Source of the DNA: Flavihumibacter fluminis
GTDB taxonomy: Bacteria > Bacteroidota > Bacteroidia > Chitinophagales > Chitinophagaceae
Reading direction: 5' to 3'
NCBI RefSeq assembly: GCF_021491375.1
Contig: NZ_JAKEVY010000007.1
Span: 1 to 64,000 of the forward strand
Length of the DNA stretch: 64,000 nt
Shown: positions 22,805-30,828 of the stretch, piece by piece
Layout of the letters: each line of letters begins with the position of its first letter
How positions within the stretch are numbered: the stretch's first letter is position 1
Notes under the pieces: model-generated
Database searches by the model: none
The model's input: only the letters and a program-made list of their open reading frames with translations
Told to the model about the DNA's origin: nothing
Made by a program: the position numbers and the translations under genes

Positions 22805-23584
22805 TCAGAGTCCGCTGATCGTTAAGCCGACCGACATCGGGTGCACCGGAGGTCCCTGGTTGTCCTTGATCAGGGTATTCACCTGGTAGGATCCAAAGAT
22901 CCCGAATGGTCCATAGCTGATCCTTGCCGTGGCTGCTATCCGCAACGCATTGAAATAACGCCGGGAATTGATCTTCTCTGTGTAATTATTGATGGCACTG
23001 CCTGATTTGGTCTGGAAATTCTTACCCTTGGTATGGGCATTCAGCATAGTTCCTACTTTCGCTCCCACTGCAAATTTCCAGCTCTTGTTGGTGTTCTCCG
23101 GGTTCGCTGCAAAACGCAGTTCTACCGGTACTTCTGCCCAAACATTTACCAGTTTGTACTTTTTAAAATGGTTGGTATCTGCCAGGTTGCGGAAGGCCAA
23201 TGTCGGACTGTTACCTGCAATCTGCACATCGTGTTTGTCGAAGAAGATATTGCTGGATCCTATTCCTACACCTATTCCTACACTGAAGCGGGGATCCACT
23301 TTAAAGGGGAAATCCATCATCAGGTAAATATTCAGGTGTCTGCCAATACCCGTGAGCCGGATGGAATCAGGCACCTGGGTCCAGGTATCATAGCCAAACT
23401 GGAACATGAAATGGTCATTCGCACGGTTGCTGATTTTTACCTTGCTCCAGTCTTTTTTGGGTTTGGATACTTTTTCCTTGATGGCAGGTATGGGGACAGC
23501 TGGATTGGTTACAGTGGAATCCGTCTGCGCCTGAAGGGCAATGGTCAAAAGCAGGGCAGACAAAACGGCTGAAATTTTTCTCAT
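22805..23584 (-). CDS. Outer-membrane beta-barrel protein (porin/PorT type)
   Basis: A 259-residue protein with a signal peptide (ISAVLSALLLTIALQAQ). After a Pro/Lys-rich linker (AVPIPAIKEKVSKPKKDW) come alternating amphipathic strands such as MFQFGYDTWTQ, FSVGIGVGIGSSNIFF and WKFAVGAKVGTMLNA, ending with a C-terminal strand SVGLTISGL. This matches the outer-membrane beta-barrel family common in Bacteroidota. Cargo or function is unknown. It is monocistronic, with its own terminator. Confidence 0.8.
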   Translation of the reverse strand: MRKISAVLSALLLTIALQAQTDSTVTNPAVPIPAIKEKVSKPKKDWSKVKISNRANDHFMFQFGYDTWTQVPDSIRLTGIGRHLNIYLMMDFPFKVDPRFSVGIGVGIGSSNIFFDKHDVQIAGNSPTLAFRNLADTNHFKKYKLVNVWAEVPVELRFAANPENTNKSWKFAVGAKVGTMLNAHTKGKNFQTKSGSAINNYTEKINSRRYFNALRIAATARISYGPFGIFGSYQVNTLIKDNQGPPVHPMSVGLTISGL

Positions 23585-23726
23585 ACTAGTTGATAAAGCG
23601 CAAATCTATCGGATGGACTGCCAGGGTCCTTCCTTCACGTTGTTAATAATTATAAAAACCACAGCCGGCAACAGGTTCCAGCTTAGGCGAGCGCAAAAAT
23701 AGGGCTTTTCCGGCTGACAGGAGCTT

Positions 23727-24770
23727 TTAGAGGTTGATTACGCGTTTTTCACGATGACTTTGCTGAGCTGCATCCAGCACGGTCATGGTTTTGATGGCGT
23801 CCGCCACAGGCACCGGATTCGGGGCACCATTTACCAGGGTCTGGTACACATCCTCAAAAAATCCCATGTAATTGCCAGGGGTAGATCGGGTTTCCTTACG
23901 TACCAACTGGCCGTCAATAATAGTATGCAGGAGCCCATCTGCCTTTTCCAGCGCCGGGCACCAGCTATTCACAGAAGGGATCGTTCCTTTGAGTAGTTCT
24001 GTTTCCTGCAGATCAGATCGCTCCTGGATAAAGGTCCCGTTCATGCCCTGCAATACAAAGGCAGGTACGGTTTCACGTGCCACCACAGTTGCTTTGAGGC
24101 GCACCCGCATACGCGGATAAAACAGCAACATTTCAAAATAATCATTGCTCTCCACACTATCCCGCAGGGTCATAATATCCGCAAATACAGCCTGCGGCCA
24201 GCCAAACAATTGTAAAGTCTGATCAGTCAGATGTGATCCCAGATCATGCAACACCCCTGCTCCCGGCAGGTTCTTCTCTTTATGGGCCTTGCCACTGGGT
24301 TCAGTACGATATCGGTCATACCTGAATTCAACTTCCCTTATCTCACCCAGCCAGCCTTTATCCACTACCTCTTTAATCGCATGATAATCTCCATCGTACC
24401 GGCGATTCTGATACACGATCAAATGCAGGTTATTCTCTTTTGCCAGTTGATCCAGTTCCGCAGCTTCTGCTGCATTGGTAGTTACGGGCTTCTCTACAAT
24501 TACATGCTTGCCCGCCAGCAATGCCTGTTTGGCAAAATCAAAATGTGTTTGTGTAGGTGTGTTCACAATTACCAACTCGATGGAATCATCCGCCAGTAAT
24601 TCTTCTACTGAACGCGCCAGCTTGCTATGTGGGTATCTTGAACGTGATTCCTGGTTATGGCGTTCAACGATCGCCGTTAGTTCATAACCTGGATGATTGT
24701 CTACAAATGGCGCATGAAACAATTTGCCACTCATGCCATAAGAGCAGATGCCGGTATTGATGATTCTCAT
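23727..24770 (-). CDS. Gfo/Idh/MocA-family oxidoreductase
   Basis: About 347 residues starting MRIINTGICSYGMSGKLFHA; upstream codons to 24809 are not used because they overlap the divergent promoter. The N-terminal Rossmann fold has the GxxGxSG-like signature. The NAD-binding and catalytic region includes EKPVTTNAAEA (the Lys-Pro of the family) and GVLHDLGSHLTDQTLQLFG, whose Asp/His are the usual catalytic residues. Such enzymes oxidise or reduce sugars and inositols with NAD(P). The sequence type resembles the YdgJ-like branch. The gene is divergent from a sulfatase, and the two may share a regulatory region. Confidence 0.83.
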   Translation of the reverse strand: MRIINTGICSYGMSGKLFHAPFVDNHPGYELTAIVERHNQESRSRYPHSKLARSVEELLADDSIELVIVNTPTQTHFDFAKQALLAGKHVIVEKPVTTNAAEAAELDQLAKENNLHLIVYQNRRYDGDYHAIKEVVDKGWLGEIREVEFRYDRYRTEPSGKAHKEKNLPGAGVLHDLGSHLTDQTLQLFGWPQAVFADIMTLRDSVESNDYFEMLLFYPRMRVRLKATVVARETVPAFVLQGMNGTFIQERSDLQETELLKGTIPSVNSWCPALEKADGLLHTIIDGQLVRKETRSTPGNYMGFFEDVYQTLVNGAPNPVPVADAIKTMTVLDAAQQSHREKRVINL

Positions 24771-24849
24771 ACCCTCTAAAATACAGCCTTCCACCGAAAG
24801 AGATCGCATTTTCGGAATTAATGGCTATCTTTTTCATCAAACTTTTGAC

Positions 24850-26358
24850 ATGAAACAGTTGCTTGCAGCCTTCCTGCTGGGGTCTTTTTTTGCTGCATCG
24901 CAGGCCCAGGAAAAACTGAATGTGGTGTTTATTCTTACAGATGATCACCGCCACGATGCCATGGGGTTCACTGGCCGCATTCCCTGGCTCGAAACCCCCT
25001 ATATGGATAAGATGGCCAAAGAAGGCGTGTGGGTGAAAAATGCAACTGTTACCACTGCGCTTTGTTCTCCTTCGCGTGCTTCTATTCTAACCGGTCAATA
25101 TGCTCATACCCACACGGTGGTGGATAATTTTTCTCCTCTGCCTCCCAATCTCCGCTTCTTTCCGGAATACCTGCAGAAAGCAGGTTACCAAACAGGCTTC
25201 TTTGGCAAATGGCATATGGGTCACCAGGGCGATCAGCCTCAGAAAGGTTTTCATCATTGGGAGAGTTTCACGGGACAGGGAGTTTATTTCAATCCCCGGC
25301 TCAATATCAATGGCGAACGCATTCAATATAAGGACAGTACCTATATCACCGACCTGCTGACAGATCATGCGGTGGAATGGATTCGCAAACAGAAAAAGGG
25401 ACAACCCTTCTTTGCCTATATCTCACACAAAGGGGTACACGATGAATTCATGCCTGCTCCCCGGCACAAGGGGCGTTATGCCAATAAGCCGATTCCCTAT
25501 CCTTCTACCATTAACCTCACAGCTAAACCTAACAGCAAGATCTTCGGTGATACAACCCTGTTACCGTTAGCCCATCGCGCGGCTTCAGATCCTGCTTATA
25601 ATGTGAAAGATATTCCCTCCTGGGTTTGGGCTCAACGCAACAGCTGGCACGGCGTGGACTTCATGTACAATGGCCGCGTTTGGTTTGATGAATTTTATCG
25701 CCGCTATTGTGAAACCCTGCTGGCAGTGGATGAAAGTATCGGTCGCATTCTACAAACCCTCAAAGAAACCGGCCAGGATAAAAATACTATCCTCGTATAT
25801 ATGGGGGATAATGGTTTCCTTATGGGGGAACATGGCCTGATCGACAAACGCAACATGTATGAAGAGAGCCAGAAAGTGCCCTTGCTGGTCTATGCGCCTG
25901 CACATATCAAAGGCGGACAAATTCTCGATGCCGTGATCCAGAATATTGATATCGCTCCCACGGTGCTGGACATTGCGCGTGTTGAAAAACCTTCGCAAAT
26001 GCAGGGCAACTCTTTTCTTCCCCTGCTGAAAGGCGCCAAAATCGCCTGGCGCAGCAAAGCTTTTTATGAATACTATTGGGAATATTCTTTCCCGCAAACA
26101 CCTACTACTTTTGGTGTGCGTGATGGGAAATATAAATTCATTTATTACCCCGGAGTCTGGGATATAAGTGAGCTGTACGACCTGGAAGCAGATCCTGAAG
26201 AAAAGCGCAATCTCTGGCGCCATCCGGAGCACCAGGAAACCGTGTTAAGACTTCGCAACGAACTCTGGGACTGGCTGGAAAAAACAGGCGGGATGCAGGT
26301 CCCCTTGAAACGCATCACAGAGAAGAGGGGCGATTATGGGAACCATCAATTGTACTGA
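24850..26358 (+). CDS. Secreted sulfatase (formylglycine type)
   Basis: About 502 residues from MKQLLAAFLLGSFFAASQAQ, a signal peptide; the longer frame upstream overlaps the divergent gene. The active-site signature CSPSRASILTG (Cys72) is the C-x-P-S-R motif whose Cys becomes formylglycine. Metal ligands include Asp31-Asp32 (TDDHRHD), and a later MGDNGF gives the second metal pair. It hydrolyses sulfate esters, probably of a glycan, in the periplasm. The C-terminal ~250 residues follow family I sulfatases (YYPGVWDISELYDLEADPEE). No maturase gene is visible here. The 3' end overlaps the convergent GNAT gene by 44 bp. Confidence 0.9.
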   Translation: MKQLLAAFLLGSFFAASQAQEKLNVVFILTDDHRHDAMGFTGRIPWLETPYMDKMAKEGVWVKNATVTTALCSPSRASILTGQYAHTHTVVDNFSPLPPNLRFFPEYLQKAGYQTGFFGKWHMGHQGDQPQKGFHHWESFTGQGVYFNPRLNINGERIQYKDSTYITDLLTDHAVEWIRKQKKGQPFFAYISHKGVHDEFMPAPRHKGRYANKPIPYPSTINLTAKPNSKIFGDTTLLPLAHRAASDPAYNVKDIPSWVWAQRNSWHGVDFMYNGRVWFDEFYRRYCETLLAVDESIGRILQTLKETGQDKNTILVYMGDNGFLMGEHGLIDKRNMYEESQKVPLLVYAPAHIKGGQILDAVIQNIDIAPTVLDIARVEKPSQMQGNSFLPLLKGAKIAWRSKAFYEYYWEYSFPQTPTTFGVRDGKYKFIYYPGVWDISELYDLEADPEEKRNLWRHPEHQETVLRLRNELWDWLEKTGGMQVPLKRITEKRGDYGNHQLY

Positions 26359-26842
26359 TCATATCATAGTTGGCGCCCTCCCAATCAAAGTAGCCCACAA
26401 TGCGAAACCCATTTTTCAGGTAGAAATTCACTGCGCGGATATTGGCACACTGAACGCCACCCCATAGGATCAATCGCGTGATCCCTGCATCTTTAAGGTA
26501 GGGAAGGGCTTGCGTTAACATGAGAGTACCTGTTCCTCTGCCCTGGTATCCATCTCCCAATACAGGGGCATAGGAAGCTGTCTCCTGGTGAATCGCCATT
26601 CCATATTGCATATAGCGATCGCGCTCCCAGGGGAAAGCTCCTTGTAGAAAAACCTGGTAACCCGCCAGCTCATCATCAATGAAGGAAAGCAGCAATCTAT
26701 AGGCCGGATCAGCTACTTGCTGCTGCAAGGTTTCCCGATCCATAGGATGCGGTGCATACAATCGGCGGGTTGCTTCCTGCAACTGCTGGTAAAAGCTTAC
26801 AATGCTGTCACAATCATCGGCGGTGGCGATTCGGGTGTGCAT
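26315..26842 (-). CDS. GNAT-family N-acetyltransferase
   Basis: A 175-residue acyltransferase. The acetyl-CoA pyrophosphate-binding loop is QGRGTGT (Q/R-x-x-G-x-G/A) near residue 100, followed by the typical alpha4-beta5 region (ITRLILWGGVQCANIRAVNFYLKNGFR with the family's N...Y). The substrate is unknown. It is followed by nothing on the minus strand; the methyltransferase gene lies 5 bp upstream in the same direction and the two are probably co-transcribed. The 3' end overlaps the sulfatase gene. Confidence 0.85.
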   Translation of the reverse strand: MHTRIATADDCDSIVSFYQQLQEATRRLYAPHPMDRETLQQQVADPAYRLLLSFIDDELAGYQVFLQGAFPWERDRYMQYGMAIHQETASYAPVLGDGYQGRGTGTLMLTQALPYLKDAGITRLILWGGVQCANIRAVNFYLKNGFRIVGYFDWEGANYDMISTIDGSHNRPSSL

Positions 26843-26847
26843 AAATG

Positions 26848-27474
26848 TTAGCTTATCTTAAACAGCAGGCTGAGGATGCGGGGCAGCTCGCGGTTGTCTT
26901 CATCAAACCACTCTTTCAGTTCAACCAGTTCAAATCCCTGTGCTTTGGCTGCGGCGTAAAATTCGGATACATGGTGATTGAAACAGGTTACCACCTGCTG
27001 GCCTTCTGCTGTTTCAAATCTTGCCTTGGTTCCGGTATATTGTTTAAAGGGATGTAGTTCTCCCACATATACATAACCGTTAGGTTGCAACACGGCTTTC
27101 AGCTTTGCAAAGATGCTGTCAAGATTTTCAATATGCTCAAGCACCAGGCTAAAGGTGGCGAGGTCATAAGGCGCTTTGGTAAATTGCCAATCCTGCGTGA
27201 TATCAGCTTGGATGAATGCCACCTGCGGGGAGTTGATTTTTTCTCTTGCTTTGGTCAGCATGCCTTCCGACAAATCAACTGCGGTGATCTGTTCCGCAAT
27301 TGTCAGCAGCCATTCTGTATTCTTGCCGGTACCACAGCCAATCTCCAGGCAATTGCTAAAACGGCGACCGGCCAGCAGGGTTCTTAAGCTGATCGCTTCC
27401 AGGTCCCGCGTGCGGTTTTTATTGCTATCATAAATTTCAGCCCATTGGTTATAGGCCGATGAAACGTTTGACAT
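26848..27474 (-). CDS. Class I SAM-dependent methyltransferase
   Basis: A 208-residue Rossmann methyltransferase. Motif I is CLEIGCGTGKNTEWL (about 41-55), motif II is ITAVDLSEGML and motif IV is YDLATFSLVLEHIEN. These assign a SAM fold of the UbiE/small-molecule type. The substrate is unknown. It lies 5 bp upstream of the GNAT gene and about 20 bp downstream of the DUF1275 gene, so the three minus-strand genes may form one operon. Confidence 0.87.
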   Translation of the reverse strand: MSNVSSAYNQWAEIYDSNKNRTRDLEAISLRTLLAGRRFSNCLEIGCGTGKNTEWLLTIAEQITAVDLSEGMLTKAREKINSPQVAFIQADITQDWQFTKAPYDLATFSLVLEHIENLDSIFAKLKAVLQPNGYVYVGELHPFKQYTGTKARFETAEGQQVVTCFNHHVSEFYAAAKAQGFELVELKEWFDEDNRELPRILSLLFKIS

Positions 27475-27493
27475 AGTATTGAGTTGCTCAAAA

Positions 27494-28231
27494 TTATTTT
27501 GATTGACGGACTGCTTTCATTTTTCGTTGCACCACCAACACGCGTAATTTAATGGCATCGTATAATAAGCCAGCCAGCAACAGCAAAACAGCTACTAACA
27601 GGATATGCAATCCAGCCCTGCTAAAGGGTAATCCTCCTGCAATACCTCCCAGGAAGAAAAACCCGATAATAGTTAGGCGCAGGCGGATTGAGGACCGCAA
27701 TCTTTCCTGCTGCTCCTCCTTCTTGTAAAAGAACAACTGCGACAGTTCAATTCCGAGGTCAGTAAACAAACCCGTCAGGTGCGTCGTGCGTACAGTTGCA
27801 TTGGATAAACTGGTCACCAGTGAGTTTTGCATGCCCATACTGAAGAGCAGTATATAAGCAAGCGTATTCGGATGCGTTTGAATAATTTTTGGCCCGGCCA
27901 GCGCAGCAATCAGCAGGAGTCCGGCTTCAATAAGCACGGGCCGCAGAAAAGCTTTTTTCTCACTGTGTCGAAGTCCCGCTTCCACCAGTAGATTCGAAAA
28001 AAAAGAGCCTGCCAGGAAAAACAGGATATAAAGGAAATAAGCAAATCCCGCCCAGAGTTTCCACTTCATTACTTCCTCCATGAAGAAGGCAAAATGACCG
28101 GTTACATTGGTGGTTAATTGCTGTATGGATAGGAATCCAACCACATTCACCATGCCTGCTACAAAGGAAAGCAGGGAGGCGATTGCCAGGTTATGTTGAA
28201 AAGTGCGTGTCTTGCCGCGATGTTTAAACAT
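27494..28231 (-). CDS. DUF1275 (YoaK-like) membrane protein
   Basis: About 245 residues starting MFKHRGKTRTFQHNLAIASL; earlier codons are not needed. The protein has six predicted helices. The conserved signature FVAGMVNVVGFLSIQQLTTNVTGH lies in the first helical hairpin and ATVRTTHLTGLFTDLGIELSQ in the middle, both typical of DUF1275 (YoaK/YoaK-like). Function of the family is not established. It is the first gene of a likely minus-strand operon with the methyltransferase and GNAT. Confidence 0.82.
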   Translation of the reverse strand: MFKHRGKTRTFQHNLAIASLLSFVAGMVNVVGFLSIQQLTTNVTGHFAFFMEEVMKWKLWAGFAYFLYILFFLAGSFFSNLLVEAGLRHSEKKAFLRPVLIEAGLLLIAALAGPKIIQTHPNTLAYILLFSMGMQNSLVTSLSNATVRTTHLTGLFTDLGIELSQLFFYKKEEQQERLRSSIRLRLTIIGFFFLGGIAGGLPFSRAGLHILLVAVLLLLAGLLYDAIKLRVLVVQRKMKAVRQSK

Positions 28232-28412
28232 AGGCAATGAAGGTCCTGATTTTTTTAAGCAGAAAATACATGGTAGATATTTTATACGCGTAAAAAATCT
28301 TGGGTACAATTTATAGAATTGCGGCTTTTTGCGGTAATTATTTCGAGGTAATTGCCCAAAATTTCTTCTTTAATGCTGTATTTTCCTGCATAAACCAGAT
28401 AAATACTGCAAT

Positions 28413-30779
28413 ATGAAAAAAACGCTACTACTTTTTTCAGTATGTATTTGGGCGATGCTTGGCCTAAATGCACAAACACCTAAGAGAGAATTCCGGGGCG
28501 CCTGGATTGCCAGTTATTTTGGTATCGACTGGCCCAACCGGAACCAGACTCCTGCCCAACAGCAGGCTGCGCTGCTTGCGATTCTCGATCACCACAAAGC
28601 AACCGGTATCACTACCATTTTCCTGCAGATCAGAAGTCAGTCGGATGCCCTCTATCCGAGTGAACTGGAACCCTGGTCCAACGACCTGACCGGCCTCCAG
28701 GGGCGTGCCCCCAATCCCCTTTGGGATCCCCTTGCGTTTGCTATTGAAGAAGCGCACAAAAGAGGCATGGAATTACATGCCTGGATCAATCCTTACCGGG
28801 CGGTAGGCAATGCTGCCAACCTGCCCAACTTCGCGGAAAATCACATCGCGAAGCGCCACCCCGAATGGCTGATCAGTACCGGGGTGCTGAGAACCCTGGA
28901 TCCTGGTATCCCAGGTGTACGGGATCATATCAATGCTGTGATTTCGGATATTGTTTCCCGTTATGATGTGGATGGCATTCATTTCGATGATTATTTTTAT
29001 CCCAATGCTGCTTTTAACGATGATGCTACTTATGCAGCTGATCCGCGCGGCATTACTGACCGGGCAGACTGGCGCAGGGATAATGTAAACTTGCTGGTCG
29101 CCAGGATCAATCAAACCATTAAGCAAATCAAGCCCTGGGTTGAATTTGGTATTTCTCCTTCTGGCATTTACCGCAACAGTACAGATCCTTCAATTGGTTC
29201 TGCTACCTCCGGCTTGCAGCATTATTCTCAACTCTATGCGGATAGTAAAAAATGGTTGCAGGAAGGATGGATCGATTACCTGGCACCCCAGGTGTACTGG
29301 TACATCGGTCAGCCGGGCGCCAATTATGGCATTGTTACACCCTGGTGGAATAACAACAGTTTCGGCAGAAGAATCTATATCGGTTTGGCCGGCTACAAAG
29401 TAAACGATCCTGCACAAGGCGTGAACTGGGCCAATCCTTCCCAGATCCCCAACCAGGTAAGGTTGAATCGCAGCCTGGCAAATATATCCGGACAGGCAGT
29501 GTACAATACTGCGAGTCTAAGAAGCACTACCAAACTGGGTTTCAGGGATTCACTGCGACTTGATTTTTATAGTCGTCCTGCTCTGCAACCCACCATGCCC
29601 TGGATTGATGCAGTGGCTCCGGATGCCGCCACGGATTTGAAAGTGATCAAATTTGGTGAAACACATAATCTACTGAAATGGAAAAAGCCCGCAGCTGCAG
29701 GAGATGAGCTGAATCGGGTTAGGCAGTTCGCGATATACCGTGCTACCAGTTCCAGCATTGATATTGAATCAGCAGAGAACCTGATTGCTATTACCAACCA
29801 GGATGAAACTTCTTTTGAAGATCATTCGGTTGAGCCGGATCAAACCTATTATTACCTGGTGACTTCCCTGGATCGCCTGCACAATGAAAGCGCGCCTTCC
29901 AATACCGCGACTTTCCAGTTGCCAGTTATTGAATGTCCGGCTAACCAGCAATCAGTGCTGGATGAAAACTGTAGTGCAACTGTGCCTGATTTCACAGCCG
30001 GTCTACCGGCTCAGGAAGATATTACCTACGCACAGGAGCCTGTGGCCGGTACAGTTGTATCTGGCGCCGGAACTACTACTATTACACTCCGCGCTACCGA
30101 TATAGGAGGCAATTTCAGCACCTGTAGTTTTGAATGGACAAGGGTGGATGAAATTGCCCCGGAGATTGCCGGACTGCAAACTGATAAAACACTCTTGCGT
30201 GTGCCCAATCATAAAATGAATGAGGTAGCAGTGAATTATACCGTGATCGACAACTGCGGACCCGTAACTGTTTCACTTGCTATAAGCAGCAATGAACCGG
30301 TAAATGGAACAGGTGATGGAGATACAGATCCTGATTGGGAAATCATCAGCAACAACCTGGTTAAACTCAGAGCAGAACGTTCCGGAACCGGAACAGGAAG
30401 AATTTATACTATTACGGTTTCTGCAACTGATGCGGCAGGAAATCAGGCTACTGCTACCACTGAAGTACGCGTTCCACATTCAGCAGCAAGTGTTGCTTCC
30501 TCCGAAGCAGCAGTGATGGAAAACAATCAGCCAGTTGGCAATTGGGTGAAACTGCTGCCCAACCCAACCACCACTAGCTTTACCCTTCGTTTACTCGGAA
30601 CCGGTAGAGAGCAGGTGGAACTGCGCATGCTGGATCTGAATGGCCGTGTGATCGAATCACGTGCAGGTATAGCCGACAATGCAACCCTGCAATTCGGTAG
30701 TAATTATCGTCCCGGTAATTATTTTGTTGAAATCCAAAGAGGAAAAGAAAGATTGGTGCTAAAACTGATCAAACAATAA
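28413..30779 (+). CDS. Secreted GHL10-type glycoside hydrolase with T9SS tail
   Basis: A 788-residue protein with a signal peptide (LLLFSVCIWAMLGLNAQ). Residues about 25-385 are the glycosyl-hydrolase-like 10 domain (formerly DUF187), with REFRGAWIASYFGIDWP, MELHAWINPYRA, VDGIHFDDYFYP and YLAPQVYWYIGQ. A fibronectin-type segment (about 400-500) follows, then two HYR-like Ig domains (about 505-695). The last ~80 residues (KLLPNPTTTSFTL...NYFVEIQRGKERLVLKLIK) match a type A T9SS sorting domain, so the protein is exported across the outer membrane. GHL10 proteins are often linked to peptidoglycan or glycan cleavage. A strong terminator follows. Confidence 0.85.
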   Translation: MKKTLLLFSVCIWAMLGLNAQTPKREFRGAWIASYFGIDWPNRNQTPAQQQAALLAILDHHKATGITTIFLQIRSQSDALYPSELEPWSNDLTGLQGRAPNPLWDPLAFAIEEAHKRGMELHAWINPYRAVGNAANLPNFAENHIAKRHPEWLISTGVLRTLDPGIPGVRDHINAVISDIVSRYDVDGIHFDDYFYPNAAFNDDATYAADPRGITDRADWRRDNVNLLVARINQTIKQIKPWVEFGISPSGIYRNSTDPSIGSATSGLQHYSQLYADSKKWLQEGWIDYLAPQVYWYIGQPGANYGIVTPWWNNNSFGRRIYIGLAGYKVNDPAQGVNWANPSQIPNQVRLNRSLANISGQAVYNTASLRSTTKLGFRDSLRLDFYSRPALQPTMPWIDAVAPDAATDLKVIKFGETHNLLKWKKPAAAGDELNRVRQFAIYRATSSSIDIESAENLIAITNQDETSFEDHSVEPDQTYYYLVTSLDRLHNESAPSNTATFQLPVIECPANQQSVLDENCSATVPDFTAGLPAQEDITYAQEPVAGTVVSGAGTTTITLRATDIGGNFSTCSFEWTRVDEIAPEIAGLQTDKTLLRVPNHKMNEVAVNYTVIDNCGPVTVSLAISSNEPVNGTGDGDTDPDWEIISNNLVKLRAERSGTGTGRIYTITVSATDAAGNQATATTEVRVPHSAASVASSEAAVMENNQPVGNWVKLLPNPTTTSFTLRLLGTGREQVELRMLDLNGRVIESRAGIADNATLQFGSNYRPGNYFVEIQRGKERLVLKLIKQ

Positions 30780-30784
30780 AAAAT

Positions 30785-30819
30785 AAAAGGGGCTGCGTTA
30801 AATATGCAGCCCCTTTTTA
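30785..30819. terminator. Bidirectional intrinsic terminator
   Basis: AAAAGGGGCTGC (30785-30796) and GCAGCCCCTTTT (30806-30817) form a perfect 12-bp stem with A/T runs on both sides. It lies between two convergent genes and can serve both. Confidence 0.92.
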
Positions 30820-30828
30820 TTTTGCTTA